Positions 46,581 through 59,827 of a stretch of 64,000 nucleotides of DNA are shown here, piece after piece (position 1 is the stretch's first letter; every line of letters begins with the position of its first letter). The notes under the pieces were generated by a model, which ran no database searches, was not told the DNA's origin, and saw only the letters and a list, made by a program, of their open reading frames with translations. The translations under genes and the position numbers were made by a program. The stretch comes from Monoplex corrugatus (Eukaryota; Mollusca; Gastropoda; Littorinimorpha; Ranellidae): the NCBI GenBank assembly GCA_030674185.1, contig CM060307.1:81079635-81143634 (forward strand). Direction: 5' to 3'.

Positions 46581-48753
46581 ATATTTGTATGTTTTGTTGG
46601 TTGGGTGGTTGGTTTATTTTTGTTACTACTGTTTTTCTTTCTCTTTTTTCTTTTCTTTTTTTTTTTCACTTATCACAATTGTAATGTTACCAGATTTGGT
46701 TGAGAACTTGGTTGCAGTGGGTATTCATAACTCATAATTTGTGCAACCATTTGGATCAACACGTTTCAAACTGTCAAATATTTCAGCAATGATTTTTCTT
46801 TTTCTTTTGAGGTATCATTTTTAGCCAGACATGAAATTTGATGACTGCTTTTTGTTCCTTGAGTATTTTTATGCCCAAGCTGGGTTTGAATAGGCATGAC
46901 AGTTTAAGGTATATAATGAATAAATTACTTTGAATTGGGCAGTTTACAATTTCATAGCAGTTCATTTTTGGAGCTTTTACCAAATTTCTCAAAAGGTCAA
47001 ACCAATTAAAGACATGAGAATGGTTAAGTGAGCAGTACCTGTATTCAAGATCACTGTTAAAACCAACAGAAAGGAAATTTAAAGGTATGTTCTTAGAAAC
47101 ACAGCCTCTCAGAAATCAAACTAATTGTACATGTAAAGATAACGTAGTACAGAATTAAAGTGTATTGTGAAGATTTACCGGAATGGTGTATTACAAAAGG
47201 ACTAAACACGGCAGACACACCATTCCAGCTGGAAACCCTCAACCTAATTACAAGTAGAAATGAGTGAGTTGCCAGTGAACATATGTGATCTGTGTGGACC
47301 AAATGCTGTAAGACTGCTGTGGACGATACCAGCAAAAGCAACAGCTGTTTCTCATTTTATGGATCAAATGAATGTTAAATCCTGGCAGCAGTGTTGCATT
47401 GTGCCTCAAGCCATCAAATGGTTCATTTCCTATTTTGTGCCCAGCAATTTTACTTCCCCCATGAATTTTGTACACTTGTATGACATGTTAATTTATTCAG
47501 GTATGTTATGACACCAGTTTCACTCATTCTTCTGTGTTGATGTACAAGCGATGTCATATTTATCATATTTATGCTACCATGAAAAAACGATCATCGGCTA
47601 AAACTACAGGAGAAGAAAGTTACTGCACAGAATCCTAAGCTTTCACTTCTAACACAATATTGAAGACTTAAAATCTTTACATGCTTTTTGATGTCATCAT
47701 GCTCGACATCACAATGAATACAGCATGTATGCAAGAGACAGACACTTGAGAATTGCTCTTTGGAAAGGGTCTGTGATAGGGCTGAAAGCTTCTGCAAATG
47801 TTACCAGAGGTTATGTGAAGTAGCTTGCAAAATGGAAGCCAGTTTGTCTTCTATGTTGAAGGTGAAATGTGATCCTCCCCCTCTCTTTCCACCACCACCC
47901 ACCCCCACAAAATACCTGCTTACAGCTGTTGATTCTGCAAGTAGAAGTGTGCCTGGTTTTGTTTGGTTTGAAACGACAATAGACTAGTTTATTGTTTGTA
48001 ATCGATTTGTTGTTTGGGGAGAAAAAATTGCTTATGTCTCCTTTATTTTTTTTTTTTTTGGCTTATTTTTGTGTACTATATATTGCTCTTGGGATATGCA
48101 AATAGATGTTTGATTGTGAATAGGAAAAGGCTCTGTATCTGACTGGAGTGTGACTGGGTTGCTATACTAAAATCTTTTCAGCCATTTTGCTGAAAATGTG
48201 ATGTGCATGGTGGATTTTGTTTTTAAATGGCAGAGGTTCACATTACAAGTTACGGTATTGTAAAACGTAATTGTGAGATGATCTTTTTTGTATGTATGTT
48301 CATATGAAGTATGCCTGTGTAAAAGATACATTTTTTTCCCTGATCTTCCAGATCAGAGTGAGCAAACCTGCTAGTGCCTTTGTGTGTATGTACACACAAA
48401 ACATACTGAAGGTTTTGTAAGTCATGTCAATATGTATTGGCTTTTGGAAACATGAAAATATCTAGCATGCATCCTCCTTCCTTCATCCTAACAAAAAGGG
48501 AATGTGATTCTATACCTGACAGGGTAACCCATCAGAGAGGTAGTATACAGACTGCACAGAAACATAGTGCCTACACAGTGTGTGCCGAAACAACCATAAT
48601 ATATTGTACTGTTGAAAAGTGATGCATAATGTAAGCGTAGTATAGATACAGACCTCTACCCTCTTCGGGTGAGAGTTTGTCAGAAGTCTTCTGATCTGTG
48701 CATGGAGAGAGTGGTAGATCCATAGACTTAAAATCTTCTGATTTCTCTACATA
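46581..48753. other. Intergenic, no gene seen
   Basis: AT-rich sequence without a supported exon on either strand. A fragment at 48340-48410 (CCTGCTAGTGCC, TGTGTATGTACACAC) matches the SINE body of 14587. Frames of 60-83 codons here show no family resemblance. Confidence 0.5.
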
Positions 48754-49371
48754 TAACACACATTGAAATCTGAAGGCTACATACAACACACATTGAAATT
48801 TGAAGGCTACATACAACACACATTGAAATCTGAAGGCTACATGCAACACACATTGAAATCTGAAGGCTACATACAACACACATTGAAATCTGAAGGCTAC
48901 ATGCAACACACATTGAAATCTGAAGGCTACGTACAACACACATTGAAATCTGAAGGCTACTACAACACACATTGAAATCTGAAGGCTACATACAACACAC
49001 ATTGAAATCTGAAGGCTACATACAACACACATTGAAATCTGAAGGCTAAATGCAACACACATTGAAATCTGAAGGCTACATACAACACACATTGAAATCT
49101 GAAGGCTACATACAACACACATTGAAATCTGAAGGCTACATACAACACTTCAAAAAATTGAAATCTGAAGGCTACATACACACACATTGAAATCTGAAGG
49201 CTACATACAACACACATTGAAATCTGAAGGCTACATATAACACATTAAAATCTGAAGGCTACAACACACATTGAAATCTGAAGGCTACATACAACACACA
49301 TTGAAATCTGAAGGCTACATACAACACACATTGAAATCTGAAGGCTACATACAACACACATTGAAATCTGA
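48754..49371. repeat. 30-bp minisatellite
   Basis: About 20 near-identical copies of ACACACATTGAAATCTGAAG plus GCTACATACA. Because 30 is divisible by three, all frames stay open and give 10-residue peptide repeats on both strands (for example MCVVCSLQIS). There is no sign of real coding. Confidence 0.95.
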
Positions 49372-49574
49372 AGACCATATGATGACATGTGGAACTGGTG
49401 AGCAAATTTAATTACCAGCAGAAACGGCGACAAAGTATTCTTCAGTACTGATACAGCAGATTTTGAAACGTCCCCCAATACATCATGTCTTGCTCCAATT
49501 TATAACAACTTAGAACTGCACATTTTCCAGCAATACCACCTTCACAAGTTTCCATTTAATCCCACTTTCCTTGA

Positions 49575-50245
49575 CTATTCCGCCCAATTTATCACCAGGT
49601 GATTTAAAAAAAATTTCAAATGTGTAAATATAACCCGAGTACACTGAACCATACATGAAATCTGGCAAAATTACCTAAAATTGCTTCTTCATATTTCCTC
49701 AAAGCCAGAAGTACAACTAATACATTACCCAACTATTAATCCTAATACATGAACCCAACCATTAATCCTAATAGGAAACATTTAAGACTTCATAGAATAT
49801 ATATATATATGCAGGTGATGGACCAGCAAGGTAGAAAATAATAGGAAGAGATGACAAGGCAAAGGACCAGCAAGGTAGAAATAAGGAAGAGATACAAGGC
49901 AAAGGACCAGCAGAAATAATAGAAGATGACAAGGCAAAGGACCAGCAAGGTAGAAAATAGTAGGAAGAGATGACAAGGCAAAGGACCAGCAAGGTAGAAA
50001 ATAATAGGAAGAGATGACAAGGCAAAGGACCAGCAAGGAGAAAATAATAGGAAGAGATGACAAGGCAAAGGACCAGCAAGGTAGAAGAAAATAGGAAGAG
50101 ATGACAAGGCAAAGGACCAAGGCTGAAACATGACAGAAAGATGAGTTTCCTAACAGAAAATTTCAGGAAAGGTCGGGATCCTATTTACATGTATACTGAA
50201 ATAAACCCTGGCATCGTCACAGGAGGGATGCGAGTGTACAGCAAC
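49575..50245. repeat. Duplicated unit, copy A, containing a 44-bp minisatellite
   Basis: Corresponds to 50578-50950 in order: TCCGCCCAATTTATCACCA, AAATTACCTAAAATTGCTTC, AATACATTACCCAACTATTA, then GGACCAGC...GGAAGAGATGACAAGGC, and finally AGAAAATTTCAGGAAAGGTC, CCCTGGCATCGTCAC. In this copy the GGACCAGC unit is expanded about sevenfold (49812-50118). Confidence 0.75.
49812..50118. repeat. 44-bp minisatellite
   Basis: About seven copies of AAGGACCAGCAAGGTAGAAA followed by ATAATAGGAAGAGATGACAA, some with short deletions. Confidence 0.92.
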
Positions 50246-50413
50246 AAGAAACTCCACACAGCCAAGAGAAAAGACGTTAAATCAACGAACAGCCAGCTGT
50301 GCAGAGCCGCATTAGGGCTATAACCATTGCAAAATGTGCGCAACGTCTCAATTACTCATAAATAAAACAAACAACAAACAAACAAATCCCCCAAAAAGCA
50401 CAACACAAACGAA

Positions 50414-50416
<3 letters not shown>

Positions 50417-50451
<35 letters not shown>

Positions 50452-50464
50452 TGCGCGCGCGCGC

Positions 50465-50509
<45 letters not shown>

Positions 50510-50512
50510 CCG
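50417..50512. repeat. (CG)n/(CA)n microsatellite
   Basis: GCGCGC flanks CA tracts on each side (50417-50424 and 50453-50464). Confidence 0.9.
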
Positions 50513-50577
50513 GAAAGAAAAATACGCATAACAATGCATTCATGTGCATAATCTATGGATATGCCCCTGGCGTTGAT

Positions 50578-50950
50578 CATTCCGTCCAATTCATCACCAA
50601 TGGGTCTAAAAAAAACACACACCTGAATTCATACGTAAACTTAAGGACTCTAAAACATACGTAAAAACGGGCTTAAATTACCTAAACTTGCTTATGCACA
50701 TCACATTTTTTATGTCCAAAAATAAATTTAATACATGTACCCAGCAATCAATCCTAATAAAAAGTATTGAAACCTTATAGAACACATGAAGGTGAATGGA
50801 CCAGCATGACAGGATATGATAGGAAGAGATAACAAAGCAAAGGAGTAAGGCAGCAACAAAGAGAGTGACAGAAGAGATGAAATTTCTTGCACAGAATTTC
50901 CAGAAGGTGAGGATACTATTTATACTGAAAGAGCCTCTGGCATCCCCACG
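50578..50950. repeat. Duplicated unit, copy B (unexpanded)
   Basis: Same order of motifs as 49575-50245: TCCGTCCAATTCATCACCA, AAATTACCTAAACTTGCTTA, CCCAGCAATCAATCCTAATA, a single GGACCAGCATGACAGG unit with GGAAGAGATAACAAAGC, then GAATTTCCAGAAGGTGAGGA and CCTCTGGCATCCCCAC. Confidence 0.75.
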
Positions 50951-51645
50951 GAGCCAGACCAGATATAACTCATCACTTAAAACGACGAATAGTCATTAAA
51001 GTGTTGGTAATTATCTCAATAATTACTTTAATGAGCTAAAAACAAACAAATAAACAAACAAAAAATCTGTGGCATCCTAAAACCACTAAAGCTTTCATAT
51101 TAACTAGAATTCTGGCTTGCAGTCTGCCTCACAGGGATTTCAAGTATTACTCAAAAACTGATTAGTATCATAGTTTTGGTAATTATCCATGTAATTAACT
51201 TCCTTTATGAACAGTAACTGGCGCATGAAAGAACTGTTCACAAGATTCCTCCAGCTATGTCAGTTGTGTGCCGAATCCTGGGTCCCTGCAAAAGTTTTCT
51301 CTGGAGGGTTGATTTTGCAAGGCCGTTGAATATTGTTACATGGCCATAATTAACGAGCATAAAAATCTATACAACAGTCCTTAGATTATTTTAACTTCAT
51401 TTTAACTTCCACCATAGCTGGAATTTTTACAAGAGACCTAATACCACCAACTTCTATACAAACAGGAATTCTGGCAAATACAATACAATAAGTTAATTTT
51501 TCATTTCTGATGATTGGTCTTGTGTTCCATGTACATGTACATTGCTAAAGAGTCTTGAAGATAGGGAGGGGGGCAGTTGAAAGGACCAGTGTGCAGAACT
51601 CAAGTCAGAGGTGACACAAAGAAACTAAAACGAGAAACAAACAAA

Positions 51646-51650
<5 letters not shown>
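50951..51650. other. Intergenic, nothing recognised
   Basis: No exon, no tandem array and no element ends identified. Confidence 0.4.
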
Positions 51651-52475
<825 letters not shown>

Positions 52476-52621
52476 GTGTGTGTGCATGCATACAAATCTG
52501 CATATGTATGTATGCATGTAGTATGTACATATATACGTATAATACCGAAATCAGCAAAATGGGTGGGACAACAGTAATCCACCAATACACTGAACAGCAG
52601 AGAGTCAGATAGTTCAAGCAC

Positions 52622-52790
52622 TTAACCCTTTGACTCCCGCACCCTATGCATCAACTGCAAAAACTTAACCCTTTGATTCCAGGAAGCTGGTGGATAGGGT
52701 GAGGAAATCGAAGGGTTAAGGTTTTGCTTTGCTAGTATGGTTGGAATTGCTGGATGCTGGTGGACAGGGTGCGGGAGTCAAAGGATTAAC
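52622..52790. mobile_element. TTAA hairpin MITE copy
   Basis: TTAACCCTTTGACTCCCGCA at the left, GGTGCGGGAGTCAAAGGATT at the right, with a partial inner copy (AACCCTTTGATTCCAGGAAG to GAAGGGTTAAG). The inner copy has lost its left arm. Confidence 0.7.
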
Positions 52791-52844
52791 ACGGCTGTCA
52801 GCTTAACACACAGCCCACGGTGCTTACACCTTCACTTCTTCACT

Positions 52845-55800
52845 TCACTTCACTTCAGCTTGTTTGGGTCCGTTGGTGGACATAAGCCTTCCTCATCGCA
52901 CGCCACTGTTGCCGATTAACTGCTGTTCTGGTTCTTTTTTTTTCTTTTTTTTGTCGTACTTTTCTAGATCGTCTCGCCATCTGGTTCTCTGGCGACCGCC
53001 GTTCCTTTTTTTTGGCTTTGAGAGATCCAGTGCGTCACTTTGGTGGTCCATCTGTTGTCAGATCTCCTAATGACATGACCAGCCTAGTTCCACTTTCGTT
53101 CACAAACTGTGTCTATTATGTCTTGGACCTTCGTTTTTCCTCTTACCCCATGCCGCCGTTTTCCGGTCCTTCCAGGTGATTTCCATCATGATCCGTTCGT
53201 GGGCCCTTTGCATGGTTCGCAGTTTTAGCAGCTGACGTTTCGTCAGGTTCCATGTTTCGGCTCCATATGTCACAGTCGGCGTTATGCATGCGTCGCACAC
53301 TCGACGTTTTAATACAATTGGCGTATCTTTATTTCTAAAGATGGCGCTTGATTTACCGAATGCTTGCCATCCAAGCGTAATGCGACGTCTGATCTCTTGT
53401 TCCTTAGAGGCTGAGTCCATCGATATATACTGGTCGACCTTTTCTATTGTGTGGCTGTCAATTACGATTGTTTCGTCTTTGTCTTCCACATGGTCGTTGC
53501 ACATGATTTTAGTTTTCGTCATGTTCATGCTCAAACCAATTTTTAAGCTGGTTTCGTTCAGTACTACAAGCAATCGGCTTAGACGTTCTTTGCTGTCAGC
53601 AAAGATCATGACATCGTCTGCGAATCTGAGATGGCTCAGGCATTCGCCGCCTATTCTGATTCCTTGATTATCCCAGTTTAATTTTCGGAAGGCATTTTCC
53701 ATCACTGCCGTGAATAGCTTTGGAGAACTGGTGTCTCTTTGTCGTACACTTCGGCAGAGACGGAACGACTCTGAGCCATTGTGGAGACGGACGTATGATC
53801 TAGCGTTTTTGTAGATGTGCCGGGGAACGTTGACGTAAACTGGGTCTACTCCCTGTTTCTGGATGGAATCAATGACGTCGGGGATCTCTACGGAATCAAA
53901 GGCCTTGTGTAATCGACTAAATCCACGACTAGAGGGATTTTATATTCTGTACATTTCTCGACGACCTGGTTGACAACATGTAAATGGTCTTGTGTCGAAT
54001 AGTTTTTTCGGAAGCCGGCTTGTTCTCTTGGTTGGTTTTCCTCGAGTGTGTTGGCGACCCTGTTTGCAATAACCTTCGTAAACAGATTATCATCATCATC
54101 ATCATCAGGTGCCCTGCCGCATGGCGTTGGCGACCATGGACTTCCAACCATCTCTATCTCTCGTTGCACCCAGCATCTCCCCCACCCTCTTCATCCCCAG
54201 CCACTCTGCAAGTCCGTCCAGCATTCTCTCCCTGGGTCTACCTGGTGCTCTCTTTCTCTACAGCTTTCCTGTTGTGACCAGGTGCTCCAAATCCCCCTTC
54301 CTCATAAAATGGCCTATAAATGTTGCTTGTGTTTTCCTAATCTTCCTTATGAGTGATCTATTTGTGTCTGCCTCCATCAAGACTGTCTCGTTTGTTTTCT
54401 TTGCTGTCCATGGAACTTTCAACATTCTTCTGAGAAACCACATCTCGGCTGCCTCGATCCTGCTCTGGCTTTGCTTGCTGACTGTCCACGCCTCGCATCC
54501 GTACAACAGTATTGGTTCTATATAACATTCAAGGCCCTCTCTTTCTGATGTTAATTGATAGGCATTTGTTGGTAAGAATGCTTTCCATCTTCTTGAATGC
54601 TGTTTTGGCTTGGCCGATTCTGCCAGCTATTTCCGATGTGCTTCTGCCGTCTGATGAAATGGCCGTTCCCAGGTATTTGAACTTATTAACCTGTGTCAAG
54701 GTTGTGCCATTTGCTGTTATTTTGCATGAGGGGATTTCATGTTTTTTACTGATCACCATGACTTCAGTCTTCCTGCTGTTTAGTTTCAACCCCTTACCTT
54801 TGCTTTCTGTTTCTAGTATATTCACAAGGTTTTGTAGGTCTCTTTCATTTTCTGCAATTAGCACGGTGTCATCTGCGTACCGAATGCTGTTTATCATTTT
54901 CCCTCCAACCTTTAATCCAGGGTCTTCTTCTAGGTTTCTCGTGATGTTTTCGCTATATAGTGAAAACAGATCTGGTGACAAAACACAACCCTGTCTGACT
55001 CCTCTTTTGATGTTTTGAAAAGAGCTTATATTGTTTTCTATTTTCATTGCAGCTGTTTGTTCCCAGTACATATTCCTGATTATTCGTAGATCTTTTCCAT
55101 CAACATTGAGTCTCTCCAATTGGTTGATCAATTCTTCATGTCGTACCCGATCGAAAGCCTTGGTATAGTCAACAAAGCATAAATACATATCTTATTCATC
55201 TCAATTGACCTCTCTATGATAGTTCTTAGGATGTATATGGCATTAATAGTTCCTTTCCCCTCCACAAATCCACACTGTTCTTCTGCTATTTCTCTTTTGA
55301 TTCTATTCCTTGTCCTCATCATGATTATTCTTAACAGGATTTTTGTTACATGACTCATCAAACTGATTGTGCGATGGAGTTCGCATTCTATAGCCCCTGT
55401 CTTCTTTGGAAGTGCAATGAAAATTGATTCTGACATATCTTTGGGGATTTTTCCAGTGTCATAAATTTCATTTAGGAGGACTGTTATTTTTTCTATGCCA
55501 AATTCCTCCAGGGCTTCAATCATCTCGGTAGTAATGTTGTCTGGTCCTAGGGCTTTTCCTGGTTTCATCTTTTTCAGTGCTGCTCTAACTTCATCTTTCA
55601 TTATGGGTGGTCCTTCAAAGTTCTTTTTTATAATGTGTTCTTCGTTTCTGTCATCCTCAAAAAGGTCTTTAATGTACTCCCCCCATCTGTCTAATATTTT
55701 GTCTTTTTCCATGATAAGCGTGCCATCTTTCGATTTTAAGCAACCAGTTGACGTGCATGTATTTTTCCTGTGGACAATTTCTTCAATTCGTCTGTACATA

Positions 55801-57745
55801 CCCTAAGGATCCATTTTGTGTCGTTCTTCTATCTCTTTGCATTTTATGTTCAGCCAAGCTTCCTTAGCTTCATTGCACCTATACCTGATTTCTTTGTTTA
55901 TCTTCCTGTATATCTCCTCGTTTCTCTTTGCCTTCCTCCTTTCCTCCATCAGGCCCAAAATTTCATTAGTCATCCAACTCTTTTTTGCTTTTCTATTTGC
56001 CTTAGGGATTTCCTCACAAGCTTCATTTATAGAACTTCTCAACTTTGTCCATTGTTCCTCACTGTCACCAACGTCTTCCAGAGCACTGAATTTGTTTTGA
56101 ACATGTACATTAAATTTTTGACGTATCATTTCATCTGACTTTAAGAGTCCAAGGTTTAGTTTGATGTTGCTTTTGGTCTGTTTCCTTTTCCTCAATTTCA
56201 GCCTAAACCTTCCCACTACCGGATTGTGGTCACTGTTGCAGTCTGCGCCTGGTAGTGTTTTTGCTGACAGTAAAGAATTTCTAAATCTTTTGTTGATCAG
56301 GATGTAGTCAATTTGATTTTTGGTATTATATCCTGGACTCATCCAAGTCCAATTTCTTCTGTTAGGCTGCTCAAACCAGGTGTTTCCTACTATGAACTCA
56401 TTCATCTGTGCCCATTCTACAAGCTTCCCCCCTCTTTCATTTTGTGCACCAAGGCCATGAGGTCCAACTATATCCTCCACCCTATCCTGTCCCACTTTAG
56501 CATTAAAATCTCCCATTATGACTGTAACTTCTTGTGATTTACATTGGACCTTGGCCATCTCTAAAACTTCGTAGAAGTTGTCAATGTCTTCCTGAGTACT
56601 TGCGGATGTTGGTGCATACACCTATATGATGTTGATATCAAAAGGTTTGCCTCCGAATTTGACCAGTAAAACTCTGTCGGACACTGCCCAGTATCCCTTA
56701 ACTGCTTTTGATTTGTCTTTGTCCATTATGATGCCTACTCCTCTTTCATGTGAATTACCACCAGAGTATATCACTGTATATTTCCCTGATGTTATCATGC
56801 CTGCCTCCTTCCATCTCACTTCCCCCAGTCCTAAAATACTAATGTTAAGCCTTTCCATCTCCATTTTGATGTTGTCTAATTTACCTTCCTGTAGCATTGT
56901 TCTTATATTCCATGTTGCTATTTTGAATTTAATTTTGATTTTGGTCGCAGTAGCTGGCTGACGGTCTGGTGTCACCTGCGCCGCATGACAGTCCCTACCG
57001 GACGAAGGTGCTCCGCAGGAGCACCTATTGACGTCGTTAACTTTCTTCTTTTTCTTTCTCCTGTCCATGGTTTTCCTGGGGAAAAACTACGATGGTGGTT
57101 TCCCCTTGCCTTCCATCGGTTTTTTTTTTAGGGTTAACTTCCTTAGCCTTACTCTATCCCGAGATGTCCACAAGGCAGTGGAGCTATTTACCCATAGCTT
57201 GGGGATCTGGTTCGTGGGCACCAGGGTGTGTCCACACGCCGGTGGGCCTGCATGCCTCACGTCTGGGGGCCAGACTCCTCCGAGTCCTACGAGATTCAGC
57301 CTGAGTCCGTGAGTGCTCATTTACCGCCTGTCGCCACGAGGAGGCACAGCGTAGGGCTTGCTGATGGAGAGGCTATGTACTGACAGGAAGAGACTTACAC
57401 ATTGCTCTTCTTTTCGCACAGCAGTGCTAGCCAGCGGTGCAGGCCGAAGCCGACACACTAGACGCATCACATCTGCCAATATGACAAGTTTATAGATGTT
57501 GTTTAATAGGCTAATCGGACGGTAACTCGTGATGTTCTTTGGATCTCCTTTTTAATATAGAAGTATAATGATCGCTTCATTCCAGTCGTCTGGTACTCTG
57601 CTTTGCTTGAGACATTCATTGAATAAATTGGCAATTTTTTCGTGGACTATCTCGCCTGCAGCTTCGAGGAGATCTATTGTGTCGTTATCTGGACCTGGCG
57701 ATTTACCTTTCTTTGATTGCTGGATGGCGAGCTTCACTTCCCGCT
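52845..57745 (-). mobile_element. Outer non-LTR retrotransposon (RT relic), split by a second LINE
   Basis: Minus-strand reading starts near 57745 with KLAIQQSKKGKSPGPDNDTI and NEAIIILLY, then GDPKNITSYRPISLLNNIYK (to about 57476). It resumes at 54087 with LFTKVIANRVANTLEENQ, QAGFRKNYSTQDHLHVVNQV, then HLRFADDVMIFADS (near 53630; the FADD palm motif), LSMNMTKTKIM, YGAETWNLTK and, in the 3' part, DNRWTT and RWRDDLEK-like blocks near 52990. Several frame breaks are present (for example at about 53890 and 53700). The 5' end with the endonuclease is missing. The family looks RTE/endonuclease-RT-like. Confidence 0.75.
54088..57475 (-). mobile_element. RTE/CFDP2(BovB)-like LINE inserted into the outer element
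   Basis: Near-complete element with broken ORF. Minus strand: start about 57068 (MDRRKKKKKVNDVN), endonuclease FKIATWNIRTMLQEGKLDN, GLGEVRWKEAG, then VYAPTSAS, VIMGDFNAKVG, NQIDYILIN, GADCNSDHNPVVG (EEP-type apurinic endonuclease, as in craniofacial development protein 2-like sequences). RT follows: KMKPGKALGPDNI, VDYTKAFDRVRHEEL, GVRQGCVLSP and YADDTVLIAENE. The C-terminus has MYGCEAWTVSKQ and IGHFMRKGDLEH. It ends with a TGATGAT tail at 54088-54108. Breaks seen: in-frame TAG at 56622-56624 and 55803-55805, frameshifts near 55188, near 54520 and again near 54258. Confidence 0.88.
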
Positions 57746-58470
57746 TACAACAGAAGGACGTAAAGCTTCAAGACCAGAAGCCGACCAAGGCATCGAAGAG
57801 ACTACCCAATTAGACGACATTTTCGTTCCGCCGCGACACCCCCAGCGGTTTACGCGGCAGGAGACGTTTTGTTTTTCAGTCGCTGAAATTCTATTATTGG
57901 TGCTACTCGTCTCCTCGTTGGTCGTGTTTAAACATTTTAACTTGTCTGTGTCTGTGTGTTTGTCTATGTGTGTGTGTAAGCTATACGTGTTTGTTGCTTG
58001 GTGTGGTTATACGCAATAATACAAACATTTTGACAAAGAAAATTAAGGACGCTACTTGGCCTGAAACAAACATAAGCCTACTGTTAAAAGTAACAAATAA
58101 GCAAAAGTTAAACTTGTGTTTCGTTTGATTGATTTGGTTAGCATTGTTTGTTCATTTGTTAAAAAAAATTTTCTGGAACAATACAAACTAGATCATTAAA
58201 AAAAAGAACAGAAATTATTTGTACACTAATCTTTTATATATGTGTATGCGTGTATATTCTTAACCTGAATTTGACAAGTGTTATTATGGGTCGATTGAAA
58301 GATATTTTTATCATGTGGGGCCAGGAAACAGAGGAGTAATGGGTGTCAATACTTTGTCAATAAATGGCATCCTGAAATAAACCAGATCAGCATCTCGTTC
58401 CATCTGATGTCAAAAGCCAATTCCATTCCATCTGGTGTACGGGCGTAATGCACTACACATGAACCCCAAG
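57746..58470. other. Intergenic, no gene supported
   Basis: A plus-strand frame (57717-58019) with a hydrophobic run (VAEILLLVLLVSSLVVF) straddles the truncated LINE edge. No family match and no splice context, so I do not call it. Confidence 0.4.
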
Positions 58471-58473
58471 TTC

Positions 58474-58690
58474 AACCCCTTTGACTCCTGCACTCTATCC
58501 ACCACCAGCAAAAAGTTAACCCTTTGATTCCCTCACCCTATTCAACAGGAAGCAGTAGATAGGGTGAGGGAGTCAAAGGGTTAATTGTTTTGCTGTCATG
58601 GCTGACAAAGCATGATGATAGTGGATAGGCTGACTCGCCCTATTCAACAGGAAGCTGGTAGATAGGATGAGGGAGTCAAAGGGTTAATTG
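58474..58690. mobile_element. TTAA hairpin MITE cluster
   Basis: CCCCTTTGACTCCTGCACTC (58477), an inner palindrome AACCCTTTGATTCCCTCACC to GGGTGAGGGAGTCAAAGGGT (58518-58582), and a second GATGAGGGAGTCAAAGGGTT (to 58686). Two or three related elements appear stacked; a solitary arm is at 59522-59565. Confidence 0.65.
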
Positions 58691-58861
58691 CTTGTTTTGT
58701 TTGTCATGGTTGATAAGTGAGATGTGCCGGGGCTTTGGGGTTAAGGATGAGCAGAGGAGAGAGCGTGCGGATGTGTACATTTGACTTATGTTGGAGCAAA
58801 CATTGTGTGCATAGCATTGTGGGGTTGTATGTGAGAGAGGGTATGTGAGGGTATAGAGAGG

Positions 58862-59050
58862 GTATGTGGGTGCGTGCGTGTGCATGTGTATGTGTGTGTT
58901 GACTCCGCGCACATGCGTGTGTGTGTGCGTGCGGGTGTGGGTGTGTGTATGTGTGTATGTGTGCGTGTGTGTGTTGTGTGTGTGTGTGTGTGTGGGTGGG
59001 TGTGCGTGTGGGTGGGTGGGTGTGGGTGGTGTGTGTGGGTGGGGTGGGGG
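58862..59050. repeat. (GT)n/(GGGT)n microsatellite
   Basis: GT/GC dinucleotide passing into GGTGGGTGGGTG-type repeats, G-rich on the plus strand. Confidence 0.9.
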
Positions 59051-59339
59051 TCGGCTGTTGCTTGTATATGTTTCTGTCGGCTGACTTAAAAAGTTTAACC
59101 TTGTCCTCTTAGTCTACATACTCATTTTATTGTATTTAACTCATTTTGATTTTAATGTGCATATCGCATTGTATCTTTAATCAAATTTTTTTTATACCTA
59201 CCAATGTTGTCTTTCAATGAGTATTGCCCTTTTTGTCCATTGTTAAAAGTCCTAACCAAGGCATCTGACTCTTTATGATGTGCTTTTTTAACCGTACATT
59301 TTTAGAATTAGTCATAATCTTTGATATTGTTCGACAAAG

Positions 59340-59420
59340 AGGGAGGGGGAGAGAGATGAGGGGAGGGAGAGGGTGAGAGAGGGGTGAAGGAGAGAGTGAG
59401 AGAGAGTAAGAGCGTGTGTG
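59340..59420. repeat. (GA)n/(GGGA)n tract
   Basis: Purine-rich imperfect GA repeats. Confidence 0.8.
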
Positions 59421-59827
59421 TACATTTGTTTATGCGTTCTTGTTCCTGTATGTATTTTAATGCGAATGCCAAAACAGTTTCCCATTGTGATGTTCTGGGC
59501 TAAATAAAATCTTGTATCTTGTAAAACAGGATGTTAGTGGATAGGTTGAGAGAGCCAAAGAGTTAAACGGACGTCTATGCCAACCTGCTGCTGCTGTCAA
59601 CAGGATCACGCAGCTGAACACATTCCGCAGCGTGGCCTCTATCTAGCGGATCTGGAGCGAGAGGGGGTATGGCCGACGACAACTCAGTCGCCCACCACGA
59701 TGCTCCGTGACAGGCAGCAGGCATTGGACACAAAAAAGACAACAACAACAACAAGAACAAACAAAAAGACAGAAAGAAAAAAAGAAGAAAAAGAAAGACA
59801 AGAAAAAAGAAAAGAAAAGAAAAGAAG

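Noticed and set aside
48571..49478. 183-codon frame with MCVVCSLQIS repeats
   Set aside because: It is an artefact of a 30-bp tandem repeat that keeps all frames open.
49768..50131. Hydrophobic frames of 112-114 codons that look like membrane proteins
   Set aside because: They are minus-strand translations of the 44-bp minisatellite.
57717..58019. 100-codon plus-strand frame with a hydrophobic segment
   Set aside because: It starts inside the complement of a LINE and has no recognisable domain or splice support.
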